DNA of 35,153 nucleotides from NCBI GenBank assembly GCA_016281295.1, contig JAEEII010000193.1, positions 1 through 35,153 of the forward strand. The letters are read 5' to 3'. Made by a program: the position numbers and the translations under genes. Positions 9,185 through 17,832 of the stretch are shown piece after piece; the stretch's first letter is position 1, and every line of letters starts with the position of its first letter. Below the pieces are notes generated by a model. That model ran no database searches, was not told where the DNA came from, and saw only the letters and a list, made by a program, of their open reading frames with translations. The DNA comes from Bacteroidales bacterium (GTDB taxonomy: Bacteria > Bacteroidota > Bacteroidia > Bacteroidales > F082).

Positions 9185-9370
9185 ATGGCACATCCTAAAC
9201 GCAGACAGTCTCATACCAGAGGCGCAAAGAGAAGAACGCATTACAAGGCTGAAGTCCCCACAATGGCAGTTTGCCCAGTAACTGGCACCATGCACGTCTA
9301 TCACAGAGCATATTATGTTGACGGCGACCTTTATTACAAAGGAAAGCTGGTCATGGCTGCCAAGCAATAA
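9185..9370 (+). CDS. rpmF: 50S ribosomal protein L32
   Basis: A 61-residue protein starting MAHPKRRQSHTRGAKRRTHY, the diagnostic L32 N-terminus. Many L32 proteins hold zinc with four cysteines. Here only CPVTG remains (one Cys), and the second pair is replaced around HRAYYVDGDLYYKGK, so this is a zinc-independent (C-minus) form. I recall the same form from Flavobacteria. It is co-transcribed with DUF177 and followed 32 nt later by a strong terminator. Confidence 0.96.
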   Translation: MAHPKRRQSHTRGAKRRTHYKAEVPTMAVCPVTGTMHVYHRAYYVDGDLYYKGKLVMAAKQ

Positions 9371-9402
9371 CGGATTTTTTTCATAATCTTTATATTGTTT
9401 TT

Positions 9403-9436
9403 CCCCACCGGACGTATGCGCCGGTGGGGTTTTTTT
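9403..9436 (+). terminator. Rho-independent terminator after rpmF
   Basis: A perfect 9-bp stem, CCCCACCGG (9403-9411) and CCGGTGGGG (9421-9429), with a 9-nt loop, is followed by seven T residues (9430-9436). It ends the long plus-strand block. Confidence 0.93.
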
Positions 9437-9447
9437 GTGCCTTTATC

Positions 9448-9477
9448 CCCAGCCCCTCTCCCCGAGGGAGAGGGAGG
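9448..9477. repeat. GC-rich palindromic repeat, copy 2
   Basis: CCCTCTCCC (9454-9462) pairs with GGGAGAGGG (9466-9474) across a CGA loop. The repeat abuts the 3' end of the minus-strand PHP gene, between two convergent genes. Confidence 0.7.
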
Positions 9478-9481
9478 ACAA

Positions 9482-10279
9482 CTATTGCCTGATGGCAGCT
9501 ATCGCTTCCTCAGCGGAATCGAACTCCAAGGTGATCTCACTGTAATGGTGAGCATCGGACGAGATGATGGTCGGAATGCCCATCTTTGTGGCTTCCGCTA
9601 AGAGCCAAGGCGAAGGATAAAAGCCGTTGTAACGTTTCTTGTAAATGCCCCGTGTGTTGATTTCCATGATGATGCCTTTTTGATGGATCAGGTCAAGGGT
9701 ATCCAACGCCAGCTTGCGATACCATGGCTCGTCCTCGTGGAAATACCGGTCGCGGTTGTGCATCTTGATTTTGTCGAAATGCGCGATGATGTCGAATGAC
9801 TCATGTTCAAGCATTTGATTGGTCTGGTCGAAGAAAGCCCGAACCCCTTTGCGGATGTCACCGTCGAAGAACTTCATCAGCCCCTCATCGTAAATCTCCC
9901 ATTTGGGGCCATCGATGAACCATAATTCCTCGGGGTTGGCGGAATGCCCTACCAGATGTACCCCGCCAATCAAATAATCCAAATGATATTTTTCCTTGGT
10001 TACAGCGAAGGTCTCAGAAACACCGGGGATATAGTCCGCTTCCAAACCGCAAAGAATCTCGATTTGGTCTTTGAATTCTTCTTTCAAGGCGGCGATTTCG
10101 GCCACATAATCGGGCATTCGCTCGCTCTTCACCGAAAAGGTGTTGTCGAAGGGTAGGGGACTGTGTTCCGAAAAGCCGAGTTTCACCAATCCCTGACGGA
10201 TGGCTTCCTCCACATGCTCCCGTGGAGTGGATTTGCCGTCAGAATAAATGCTGTGCGTATGAATATTAAATTTTTGCAT
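9482..10279 (-). CDS. PHP-domain histidinol-phosphatase-like hydrolase
   Basis: A 265-residue PHP metal-dependent phosphoesterase. Metal ligands appear in order: H7 and H9 (HTHS), H39 (SEHSP), E80 (LEADY), H108 (GVHLV), H167 (AHFD) and D242/H244 (SDAHH). Length and motif order match HisK-type histidinol-phosphatases, which remove phosphate from L-histidinol phosphate in histidine synthesis. No other histidine gene is nearby, so a different phosphoester substrate is possible. It begins 12 nt after the U32 gene and probably shares its transcript. Confidence 0.85.
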   Translation of the reverse strand: MQKFNIHTHSIYSDGKSTPREHVEEAIRQGLVKLGFSEHSPLPFDNTFSVKSERMPDYVAEIAALKEEFKDQIEILCGLEADYIPGVSETFAVTKEKYHLDYLIGGVHLVGHSANPEELWFIDGPKWEIYDEGLMKFFDGDIRKGVRAFFDQTNQMLEHESFDIIAHFDKIKMHNRDRYFHEDEPWYRKLALDTLDLIHQKGIIMEINTRGIYKKRYNGFYPSPWLLAEATKMGIPTIISSDAHHYSEITLEFDSAEEAIAAIRQ

Positions 10280-10291
10280 AGTCTCTAATTC

Positions 10292-11527
10292 TCAATTCTC
10301 CACAACCTTATAGACTTTGTCTCCGCGACGGACCACCGACTTCACAGGAATGGAGCAAATATCGCCCTTGACGGCTCTCGGCACTGCCCCGTCGTCCAAA
10401 CGGATTTCCCGTATGCTGTCCTCATAGACCCCCGTGGTGGGACCGATGATCATGATAGGGTCATCGACGTTGAGCTCGTGGGTCTCCATGCGGATCTCGG
10501 CGACACCGATTTTGCTGAAATAGTTGGTGATCGTGCCGATAAACTCTTTGGTCTGTGTGGCCTGCGAACCGTATTGCTTTGACCACTCGAAGGTGCGACG
10601 ACCTAAATAATAGCCATCCCAGAAGCCTCGGTTATAGACGCTTTTCAGCTGCTCCATCCAAGCATCGATCTTGTCTTGAGTGAAGGTGCCTTCCTGAATG
10701 GCCTTCACCGCCTCGTGATAGACCTCCACGGTCTTTTTGGTGTATTCAGGTGAACGTCCACGGCCTTCAATCTTCAAGACTTCCACACCGGCATCCAACA
10801 CGCGGTCCAGGAAGGGTAGGGTACAAAGGTCCTTGGGCGACATGATATACTCGTTGTCCAAGGCCAATTCATAGCCATCGTCACGTTCCTTCACGTCGTA
10901 GCTGCGACGGCAGAGTTGCAGGCAGGCTCCACGGTTTGAGGAGGCGTTGTAGAGGTCTTGACTCAAGTTGCATTTACCCGAGATGGCCATGCACAAGGCA
11001 CCATGACAGAACACCTCGATGCGTACCAACTGGCCATGAGGCCCCCGAATCTGCTGACGCTCAATCTCCTCGGTGATGTGCTTCACCTGGTCGATGTTGA
11101 GCTCACGCGCAGTCACCATCACATCGGCAAACTGGGAATAGTATTTCACCGCCTCCAAATTGGTGATGTTGCATTGGGTGGATATATGGACCTCCACACC
11201 GATTTGTCGTGCGTATTGAATCACGCTTTGGTCGGAGGCGATGATGGCAGAGATGTCGTTGGCCTTGATGGCGTCGAGCAGCTGGTGCATCTCTTCCATC
11301 TCCTCGTCGTAAATCACCGTGTTCACCGTGACGTAGCTCTTCACGCCGTTGTTGTTGCAGGTCTCGGCTAATTGTCGCAAATCGTCCAGCGTGAAGTTCT
11401 TTGCTGAACGCGACCTCATATTAAGTTTGCCGATGCCGAAATAAACGCTTCCGGCACCGGCTTGTATGGCGGCTGCCAGGGCTTCATACGAACCCACTGG
11501 AGCCATAATCTCAATGTTTTTCTTCAC
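10292..11527 (-). CDS. Peptidase U32 family protein (RNA hydroxylation type)
   Basis: A 411-residue U32 protein. The family signature spans residues 171-189 (EVFCHGALC ... GKCNLS), and four conserved cysteines (C179, C186, C202, C206) match the iron-sulfur cluster ligands of characterised U32 proteins. Although named peptidases, studied relatives such as TrhP (YegQ) and RlhA hydroxylate tRNA or 23S rRNA using prephenate-derived chemistry. The single-domain length is closer to TrhP, so tRNA wobble-uridine hydroxylation is the best guess. The start is 2 nt beyond the stop of the upstream secreted-protein gene, which suggests translational coupling. Confidence 0.85.
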   Translation of the reverse strand: MKKNIEIMAPVGSYEALAAAIQAGAGSVYFGIGKLNMRSRSAKNFTLDDLRQLAETCNNNGVKSYVTVNTVIYDEEMEEMHQLLDAIKANDISAIIASDQSVIQYARQIGVEVHISTQCNITNLEAVKYYSQFADVMVTARELNIDQVKHITEEIERQQIRGPHGQLVRIEVFCHGALCMAISGKCNLSQDLYNASSNRGACLQLCRRSYDVKERDDGYELALDNEYIMSPKDLCTLPFLDRVLDAGVEVLKIEGRGRSPEYTKKTVEVYHEAVKAIQEGTFTQDKIDAWMEQLKSVYNRGFWDGYYLGRRTFEWSKQYGSQATQTKEFIGTITNYFSKIGVAEIRMETHELNVDDPIMIIGPTTGVYEDSIREIRLDDGAVPRAVKGDICSIPVKSVVRRGDKVYKVVEN

Positions 11528-11529
11528 GA

Positions 11530-12720
11530 TTATTGTTTCATGAATTTCTCTGTGATGACGTTGCTGTTATTCATCGTGGCTTTCAGCAGATAGGTGCCAG
11601 TGGCCAAGGCGCTGATGTTAACCGACTCAAAGCCTTTTTCAAGACACATCACCATCTTGCCGTCCATGCTGAAGATCTCCACTTGTCTCAGGTCTTCTGC
11701 CTGGATAGCGAGGAACGTGGAAGCGGGGTTAGGACTGACAGTCAACGTGGTGGCTTGGAAATCAGCTACTTGTGAACCCTTGGAATAGTAAAGGATAGAG
11801 GTGGTCGTCTCATCCAACTGACCATCATCAAATGAGCTATCCACGACTTTCAACAGTTTGCTCTTTAATTTGATGACCAATTCTCCGAAAATCTCGTCGT
11901 AGCTAGCGATGGAGCTGCTGGGGATGGAGGCATCGTATGTGTATTCGATCACTTCCTCAGTGACCCATTCTTTTGAATCAGAGTATTCATAGTTGTTTTC
12001 CTTAACGCAGTTTCCGTAACTGTCATACTCGTACTCGTATTTTGTAAGATTCATCCAGTCGGTATTGGGATATCTGTAAGTAACGAGGAGGCTGATGCAG
12101 TTTCCAGCATGATCATAGCTATACACCTCCGAGTCGGATTCCCACCATTCGTCACCGTCCCAACCCCATGAGTATTCAAGGACTTTGGTAAGTTTTCCAG
12201 CGGTGTAAGAATATTCCATTTTCTTGTAATTGATCCAGTTGCCCTCGTCATATTCTTTTTCAATGGCGACGGTCAAGAGACCTTGGCTATCATACTCGTA
12301 GTTGGTTTTATATTCCGGATCCCAACTGTCTCCATGCCGATCATATTCAGTTTCTTCAGCAACCAGTCCTTGGGCGTTGTAGGAATACTCATACTTATCA
12401 GAATAGAAAGGAGTTACAGTTGTGGTGTAACTGAGGTGACCGTTATTATCGTAAACGAACTGTTGGTCAACAAAGACAACGTTTCCCAGGAGTGTCTTCA
12501 TGCTGGTTCTGCGAAAATGGTTGTCATATTCGAAGACGAGTTTGGAATTGTCGTCATTGACAATGCTGTCGAGTTTTTGTGTGACGGCATGAGACTGACG
12601 GTTGAGTGTCTCCACTCTCTTCACTTTTTCTTTCAGTGAGTGTTGTTTTCTGTTTTGTTCCTGAGCTGAAACAGCAATCATGCAGCATAAAGCCACAGCA
12701 ATAAGTAAAATTCTTTTCAT
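11530..12720 (-). CDS. Secreted YD-repeat-like protein with T9SS sorting domain
   Basis: A 396-residue protein. The signal peptide (MKRILLIAVALCCMIAVSA) would be cut before Gln20. The body (about 60-290) holds repeated Y-x-Y-D/N-x-x-G strands (YEYSYNAQGL, YEYDSQGLL, YSYDHAGNC, YEYDSYGNC), which resemble RHS/YD repeats but without a toxin core. The last 70 or so residues (from LTVSPNPAS, with IFSMDGK and GTYLLKA) are a type A T9SS sorting domain, so the protein should be exported to the cell surface. Its function is unknown; short YD-like proteins of this kind are common in gut Bacteroidales. Its stop lies 2 nt before the U32 start. Confidence 0.8.
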   Translation of the reverse strand: MKRILLIAVALCCMIAVSAQEQNRKQHSLKEKVKRVETLNRQSHAVTQKLDSIVNDDNSKLVFEYDNHFRRTSMKTLLGNVVFVDQQFVYDNNGHLSYTTTVTPFYSDKYEYSYNAQGLVAEETEYDRHGDSWDPEYKTNYEYDSQGLLTVAIEKEYDEGNWINYKKMEYSYTAGKLTKVLEYSWGWDGDEWWESDSEVYSYDHAGNCISLLVTYRYPNTDWMNLTKYEYEYDSYGNCVKENNYEYSDSKEWVTEEVIEYTYDASIPSSSIASYDEIFGELVIKLKSKLLKVVDSSFDDGQLDETTTSILYYSKGSQVADFQATTLTVSPNPASTFLAIQAEDLRQVEIFSMDGKMVMCLEKGFESVNISALATGTYLLKATMNNSNVITEKFMKQ

Positions 12721-12721
12721 A

Positions 12722-12767
12722 GTATTAAATGTTTGTTAATCAATGTATTAAATGTTTGTTAATCAAT
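12722..12767. repeat. Tandem duplication, 2 x 23 bp
   Basis: The 23-bp unit starting GTATTAAATGTTTG occurs at 12722-12744 and again, identically, at 12745-12767, between pgi and the T9SS protein gene. It lies in the 5' leader of the latter and could be a slippage site or a repeated operator. Confidence 0.75.
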
Positions 12768-12776
12768 TCTCAATTC

Positions 12777-14123
12777 TTAATTCCCAATTCTTCCCTCTAA
12801 CCTCTCTTTTAGTGCTTCTGTCTGAGCTTCATACCCTTTCTTTCCCAGCAGGGCGAACATGTTTTTCTTGTAAGCTTCCACGCCAGGTTGGTCGAAGGGG
12901 TTCACCTCCAACAGGTATCCGCTGAGGGCGCAACCCATCTCGAAGAAGTAAATCAGTTGTCCGAGCACGAGGGGTGAAACTTCGGGGATGACGATACGCA
13001 TCACGGGCACGCCGCCATCGACATGGGCGAGCATGGTGCCAAGTTCAGCCTTGTGGTTCACTTCGGAGATGCGTTTTCCGGCGATGTAGTTCAGCTGGTC
13101 GAGGTCCTCGTCTTCCATCGGGATGCGTAATTCATGGTTGGCGTTTTCCACCGAGATGACGGTCTCGAAGAGATTGCGCAGGCCGTCCTGGATGTATTGG
13201 CCCATGGAGTGGAGGTCGGTGCTGAAGGTGACCGAGGCAGGGAAGATGCCCTTGTGTCCTTTGCCATGGCTCTCTCCATAGAGTTGTTTCCACCATTCGG
13301 AGAAATAAACCAGGCGAGGCTCGTAGTTGACCATGATTTCGTTGGTCTTGCCAGCAATATATAATAGGTGTCGCATCACGGCATATTCTGAAACGATGTT
13401 GCCGTTCAACGCGGGGTTCGTTCTGCACATTTTCTCTATCTCGACGGCTCCCGCAATGAGCTTTCGGATGTTGATGCCTGCCATGGCGATGGGAAGAAGC
13501 CCCACAGGGGTGAGCACGGAGAAACGTCCTCCCACGTCATCGGGGACGATATAAGTCTTGTATCCTTTCACATTGGACAGTTGCTTCAAGGCACCTTTGG
13601 CTTTGTCGGTGATGGCGATGATGCGCGAGGCAGCCTCTTGTTCACCGTATTTCTTGACGATGTGTTGTTTCAAGATGCGGAAAGCGATGGCTGGTTCCGT
13701 GGTGGTACCCGACTTGGAGATGACCGCCATGGAGTAGTCCTTCTTGTCGAGGATGGCGATGAGCTCGGTCAGGTAGTCCTCGCTCATGTTATGACCCGCA
13801 TAAACGACCAAAGGTTTCTCACCACTCAAAGGAGCAAAGTGGTTTTGCAAGGCCTCGATGACAGCACGGGCACCTAAATAGGAACCACCAATGCCGATGA
13901 CCACGAAAACCTCCGACTTCTGGCGCAGCTTAGCGGCGGTCTTTTCGAGGTCGGCAATCAAACTCTCGTCAATCTCGGAAGGTAGGTTTACCCAACCCAG
14001 GAAGTCGTTGCCAGCTCCCGTCTTGTTGTAGATGATGTTGTAAGTGGATGCGATTCTCGTCTCGTATGCCTGCATGGCATCTTTGCTGACGAATGGATAA
14101 GTGTGTTCTAATTCAAGTTTCAT
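12777..14123 (-). CDS. pgi: Glucose-6-phosphate isomerase
   Basis: Pgi interconverts glucose-6-phosphate and fructose-6-phosphate in glycolysis and gluconeogenesis. From the ATG at 14123 (MKLELEHTYPFVSKDAMQ) it has 448 residues, the short bacterial form. An in-frame ATG at 14153 is rejected because a -7 promoter box (14142-14149) lies between the two. Motifs: GIGGSYLGARA, sugar-phosphate loop SKSGTTTEPA, and the signature around GIFPASVTFSTDLHSMGQ. A candidate small RNA or leader lies immediately upstream. Confidence 0.95.
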   Translation of the reverse strand: MKLELEHTYPFVSKDAMQAYETRIASTYNIIYNKTGAGNDFLGWVNLPSEIDESLIADLEKTAAKLRQKSEVFVVIGIGGSYLGARAVIEALQNHFAPLSGEKPLVVYAGHNMSEDYLTELIAILDKKDYSMAVISKSGTTTEPAIAFRILKQHIVKKYGEQEAASRIIAITDKAKGALKQLSNVKGYKTYIVPDDVGGRFSVLTPVGLLPIAMAGINIRKLIAGAVEIEKMCRTNPALNGNIVSEYAVMRHLLYIAGKTNEIMVNYEPRLVYFSEWWKQLYGESHGKGHKGIFPASVTFSTDLHSMGQYIQDGLRNLFETVISVENANHELRIPMEDEDLDQLNYIAGKRISEVNHKAELGTMLAHVDGGVPVMRIVIPEVSPLVLGQLIYFFEMGCALSGYLLEVNPFDQPGVEAYKKNMFALLGKKGYEAQTEALKERLEGRIGN

Positions 14124-14141
14124 AACGATTGAGATTTGGTG

Positions 14142-14149
14142 CAAAGATA
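14142..14149 (-). promoter_or_regulatory. -7 promoter box for pgi
   Basis: On the minus strand this reads TATCTTTG (TAnnTTTG), 18 bp before the pgi ATG at 14123, giving a leader of about 10 nt. No convincing -33 TTG was seen. Confidence 0.55.
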
Positions 14150-14181
14150 ACAAACAATCGTCAATATCCTAATAAAACCGC

Positions 14182-14294
14182 AAAAAACAAGAAAATCCCA
14201 GCGAGAGCCGGGATTTTCTAGAACCAAAAACCAAAATTTATGAAACCTTATTTGTCAACACTGTGGAAGTGTTGACAGGTTATTATGATAAGAA
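14182..14294 (-). ncRNA. Candidate small RNA (or pgi leader) with own promoter and terminator
   Basis: On the minus strand a consensus promoter (TTG at 14328-14330, 19-nt spacer, TAAATTTG at 14301-14308) predicts a start near 14294. The transcript would hold a hairpin: AGTGTTGAC and its complement (14254-14262 with 14268-14276, 9 bp, 5-nt loop), extended by a 5-bp outer stem (14244-14248 with 14277-14281). It then has a 10-bp terminator stem (14190-14199 with 14210-14219) followed by a U-rich tract (14182-14187). The length is about 113 nt with no start codon followed by a long frame. It matches no RNA family I recognise. It may be a free small RNA or a terminated leader controlling pgi. This entry accounts for most of the 309-bp gap between pgi and the histidine kinase. 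Confidence 0.55.
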
Positions 14295-14300
14295 CCGTTG

Positions 14301-14330
14301 CAAATTTACGAACTTTTTTTTATTATGCAA
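14301..14330 (-). promoter_or_regulatory. Consensus Bacteroidota promoter for the candidate small RNA
   Basis: TTG (14328-14330), an exact 19-nt spacer and TAAATTTG (14301-14308) read on the minus strand. This is one of the best full -33/-7 matches in the window. Confidence 0.65.
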
Positions 14331-14392
14331 GAAAAAAGCCGAAAAATGTTACAAAAAACCATTTTTTTGGATGCAAAACGCTATTTGTTTTG

Positions 14393-14400
14393 TATTTTTG
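14393..14400 (+). promoter_or_regulatory. -7 promoter box for the histidine kinase
   Basis: TATTTTTG, 32 bp before the ATG at 14433. It is back-to-back with the small-RNA promoter, so this gap holds divergent promoters. Confidence 0.55.
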
Positions 14401-14432
14401 TAGGTTGATAACAGTGTACAATAGGGATTTAG

Positions 14433-15839
14433 ATGGAAAAAGGCAGCAGAAATTTAATCATTTTGACCATCATCATGGTGGTTATATGGATTTTTTTGAA
14501 TGTCATACAGCTTACCCTCGCAAAACATGTCTTTGAAGGTTATCAAGAGGCCTTTCGTGTTAAGTTAGATAGGGCTGTCGTACAGATATTTAACTCGTTG
14601 GATCGGAAGGCTTTTGATACTTTTTATCACAGTGAGTCTTTCGAGGATTGGTCTAGCAAAAACCACGTGGTTGGTCCAATGGAGCATGGATCGATTTCGG
14701 TGGATTCTTCGTTCACCTTTCTTCGGAATGTGGAAAAAATCTATGAGAAAACAGAATATCTTTTCCGTTTTGCCCAGCAAACACATTCCAGCTTGGACTA
14801 TCGTCTTTTGGACTGTGATGTGATGGATTCCTTGATTACAAAGCATCTCCACGACTATTATATCTTTGATGATTGTAAAACAGGCTATTATTCCACCCAA
14901 GATAACAAATTCTATTGTCTATCGGAAGGCGTGGATGCAAAACATCTTCTTGAATACGGTATCAAATATCCTACGGTATCCATCAATCCTGAAGGTAAGA
15001 TTCTTTCGGACAGTCTGTACTTTTATTTCCCTGAATTATATGATCGTTTTCATAAGGATTTAGTCATAGCCTATATCTTAATCCTCTTGCTGTCTCTGAT
15101 TCTCCTTTATTGTTTTTTCACCTTTGTTTACATCGTTCATCGGCAGCAGAAACTGAATGAGTTGCGTGTTCAGATGCTTCATAACATCACGCACGAGATC
15201 AAGACTCCTATCACTACGATTAGTTTGGCATGTCAGTTTCTACAAGATAAGTCGGTGCAGAAAGACGAGGCCTCCTCTCAGGAGTATTTGTCGATGATTT
15301 CAGAGGAGTCAAAAACCATTTTGTCGATGATTGATGAGGTGCTTACGGTCGTCCGCGCCCAGAAAATGCCGATGAAGACTATGGAGGATGTGCGGATTCA
15401 TACTTTGTTGAAAAATGTGGTCGATAGCACCAGACTTCAGCTGAACCAATGCCATGCTGTGGTCAACTTTGACTTACAGGCTGAGAATGACTTGGTGTTG
15501 GGATACCCTTCCTACCTTGCCCATGGCTTCTCTAACTTGGTTGATAACGCCATCAAATACCGTAACGGAGACCTGGTGATTGATATCAGTACCAAAATGG
15601 TGGACCATACTATTGAAATCCAGTTTAAAGATAACGGGATAGGCATCGCCAAAGAGAACCAATCCCTTATTTTCGAGCCTTTCTCCCGCATCAATATCGA
15701 GAACGAGCACTATATAAAAGGCTTTGGTTTGGGACTGAACTACTTTTTGCAGGTCATAAATTATCATAAAGGAACAATAAAAGTTGAGAGTGAATTGTCG
15801 AAGGGAACAACTTTCGTTGTATCTTTGCCACTGAAATGA
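14433..15839 (+). CDS. Membrane sensor histidine kinase (RprX-like)
   Basis: A 468-residue two-component sensor. Transmembrane helices at about 8-30 and 209-235 flank a periplasmic sensor of about 180 residues. The cytoplasmic part has the dimerisation/phosphoacceptor box with His254 (HNITHEIKTP), then an HATPase domain: N box NLVDNAIKY (about 368-376), G1 DNGIGI (about 400-405) and G2 GFGLGL (about 430-435). All catalytic features are present. The partner regulator gene follows after 82 nt. Order and regulator sequence resemble the RprX/RprY system of Bacteroides. The signal is unknown. Confidence 0.9.
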   Translation: MEKGSRNLIILTIIMVVIWIFLNVIQLTLAKHVFEGYQEAFRVKLDRAVVQIFNSLDRKAFDTFYHSESFEDWSSKNHVVGPMEHGSISVDSSFTFLRNVEKIYEKTEYLFRFAQQTHSSLDYRLLDCDVMDSLITKHLHDYYIFDDCKTGYYSTQDNKFYCLSEGVDAKHLLEYGIKYPTVSINPEGKILSDSLYFYFPELYDRFHKDLVIAYILILLLSLILLYCFFTFVYIVHRQQKLNELRVQMLHNITHEIKTPITTISLACQFLQDKSVQKDEASSQEYLSMISEESKTILSMIDEVLTVVRAQKMPMKTMEDVRIHTLLKNVVDSTRLQLNQCHAVVNFDLQAENDLVLGYPSYLAHGFSNLVDNAIKYRNGDLVIDISTKMVDHTIEIQFKDNGIGIAKENQSLIFEPFSRINIENEHYIKGFGLGLNYFLQVINYHKGTIKVESELSKGTTFVVSLPLK

Positions 15840-15921
15840 GAAAACTTCACTTTATTATATAGTTTTTAACGATAGATTTTAATACTAATTGTTTTTTTTA
15901 TATTTTTAACTAACTACTTAA

Positions 15922-16611
15922 ATGGCACAGAAGATAAATAGCTTGTTAGCAGAAGATGACAAAAATCTGGGTGTCATCCTTAAGAAGTATTTGGAGGCCA
16001 AGGACATTGCTGTTACCTTGTGTTCCAATGGAGAGGAAGCGCTTCAAGCATTTCAAGAAGGCGATTTCAATTTCTGTATTTTTGATGTGATGATGCCTCT
16101 CATGGATGGGTTCACTTTGTCGAAAGAGATTCGGAAAATCGATAAACGTGTCCCGATTATTTTTTTAACCGCCAAAACCACACAAAAGGATGTTATCGAA
16201 GGCTTTAAATTAGGCGCAGATGATTATATCACCAAGCCGTTCAGCATGGATGAACTGCTGATGCGTATTCACGCTGTTTTTAACAGAGCCAGTTTAGACC
16301 TTCCTTCACCAACCACTTTTAAACTGGGTTCCTATACGTTTGACGCACCTCGACATCTTTTGATCAGGGGCGAGGAAAGCCGTAAGCTTACTTCCAAAGA
16401 AGCCGACTTGTTGCTCTTGCTTTGTGAGAACATGAACGAAACGCTGGAACGTACTACCGCCCTTTGCAAGGTTTGGTATGAAGACTCGTACTTCAACGCC
16501 AGGTCGATGGACGTGTACATCACAAAATTGCGCAAACTGTTCAAAGATGAACCGAATGTGGAACTGGTGAATATCCACGGTGTGGGTTTCAAGCTGGTTG
16601 TCAAAGATTGA
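15922..16611 (+). CDS. rprY: OmpR-family response regulator (RprY-like)
   Basis: A 229-residue regulator. The receiver domain (1-120) has the acidic triplet E11-D12-D13, phosphoacceptor Asp55 in FDVMMP, and Lys105 in ITKPFS. The C-terminal winged helix (about 130-229) carries the OmpR/PhoB pattern, including a recognition region near MDVYITKLRKLF and HGVGFKL. The receiver closely resembles RprY of Bacteroides. It is expected to be phosphorylated by the upstream kinase and to bind promoter DNA. It ends 3 nt before the convergent serine-hydrolase stop, with no obvious terminator between them. Confidence 0.92.
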   Translation: MAQKINSLLAEDDKNLGVILKKYLEAKDIAVTLCSNGEEALQAFQEGDFNFCIFDVMMPLMDGFTLSKEIRKIDKRVPIIFLTAKTTQKDVIEGFKLGADDYITKPFSMDELLMRIHAVFNRASLDLPSPTTFKLGSYTFDAPRHLLIRGEESRKLTSKEADLLLLLCENMNETLERTTALCKVWYEDSYFNARSMDVYITKLRKLFKDEPNVELVNIHGVGFKLVVKD

Positions 16612-16614
16612 CCT

Positions 16615-17817
16615 TTACTTTATGAGGACTGATGCCGCGGGCAGCTGAACCGTGGTGTCACTGATGAAATCCCACAACGCTTCACCAATGGCTCCGTTGT
16701 CAGTGTTGGTGAGCAGGATGAGTGTGCGCCCTCGCTCAAGGTCACGGATGAAAAACGAACGATAGCCTTTCCACCATCCGAAATGGAACACGGTACCAGG
16801 ATGGCTTTCGCTTAACCTCCATCCAAAACCGTAATTGTCACCGTTTTTCCATTCTGGTGACCCTGGCGTGAAGGCCTCCTGCTGAATACTGTCAGGAAGA
16901 AACGTCCCGTTTTCAAGGGCGACACTGAACTTGTATAAATCCTCTACAGTCGAGAACATCATCTTGTCGCCCATGACACCGTTCAGATAATCGTCCTGGA
17001 CACGCTGCGGCCCGCTGCGGTAGAGGTCATGCCCCTGAACCTTGGTGTCCATATAGGTCTTCAACCTCTCTTGCCCTTTCAAAGTGTAAATGTAAGAGTG
17101 TTCCATGCCCAGAGGCTTGAACACCTCTTCTTTCATGAATACATCAAAGGGCTGGCCTGTGACCCGTTCGACGACACTCGCCAACAACGCATAATTAATA
17201 TTGGTGTAGTGAAAAGTGTAATCCGGCTGGTAATAAGGCACTGGCTGATGCTTCCCGTAAAGCTGGATGACCTCATCGTTGCTGATCGGAATGCCTCGGT
17301 CTGGCCAATGGTCATCAGCCAACGTCTCGTATCTCGACAACCCCGAACGATGATTCAACAAATGCCGTATCGTGATGCCTTCGTATGGGAACTCGGGGAT
17401 GTATTTCTTTACCTCGTCGTCATAGTCAAGCTTGCCTTGGGAATATAACACCATGATGGCCTCAGCGGTAAACATCTTCGACACAGAAGCCAACTGAAAC
17501 TGGTCATCTACCTGCAAGGAGTCCTTGCGATGAACCAAATCTCGCCACCCCAAAGCTTTCTCAATCAGAATCTTCCCACCTTCGGCATAAAGAACCACCC
17601 CGTTCAGCTCCTGGTTGCGGTACAACGCGTCAAAAGTCCGCTCTGCCATGGCAGTGCGACGCTCTAAAGCATCTTTCCCTAAGTCTGTGAACAATGAATC
17701 CACGGGCAAAGACCCGTCAAGCTTGCCCTTGTGGCTGCGACAGCCTCCGCAACCACTTTCAAATATAGCTAATAAAGCTATAAATATATAAATATGTATT
17801 CTATATACTACCTTCAT
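16615..17817 (-). CDS. Serine hydrolase, class C beta-lactamase-like
   Basis: From the ATG at 17817 the protein has 400 residues. The in-frame ATG at 17874 lies upstream of the promoter box at 17833-17840 and is rejected. A hydrophobic N-terminus ends ESGCGGC, so it may be a lipoprotein, although the lipobox is poor (Glu at -3). Penicillin-binding motifs are present: SVSK (S111, K114), YTN (Y204-N206) and HFGWW, standing for the KTG/HxG motif, near the C-terminus. Relatives include esterases, D-aminopeptidases and PBP4-like proteins, so beta-lactam resistance should not be assumed. It probably acts in the periplasm or at the surface. Confidence 0.88.
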   Translation of the reverse strand: MKVVYRIHIYIFIALLAIFESGCGGCRSHKGKLDGSLPVDSLFTDLGKDALERRTAMAERTFDALYRNQELNGVVLYAEGGKILIEKALGWRDLVHRKDSLQVDDQFQLASVSKMFTAEAIMVLYSQGKLDYDDEVKKYIPEFPYEGITIRHLLNHRSGLSRYETLADDHWPDRGIPISNDEVIQLYGKHQPVPYYQPDYTFHYTNINYALLASVVERVTGQPFDVFMKEEVFKPLGMEHSYIYTLKGQERLKTYMDTKVQGHDLYRSGPQRVQDDYLNGVMGDKMMFSTVEDLYKFSVALENGTFLPDSIQQEAFTPGSPEWKNGDNYGFGWRLSESHPGTVFHFGWWKGYRSFFIRDLERGRTLILLTNTDNGAIGEALWDFISDTTVQLPAASVLIK

Positions 17818-17832
17818 ATTCAAAAAAGATGT

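Noticed and set aside
11530..12720. YD-repeat protein as an RHS polymorphic toxin
   Set aside because: It is too short, has no RHS core box or C-terminal toxin domain, has no immunity gene beside it, and ends in a T9SS sorting domain.
16615..17817. Serine hydrolase as an antibiotic-resistance beta-lactamase
   Set aside because: The SxxK/YxN motifs are shared by esterases and peptidases, and the KTG motif is replaced by HFG. Nothing in the context points to resistance.
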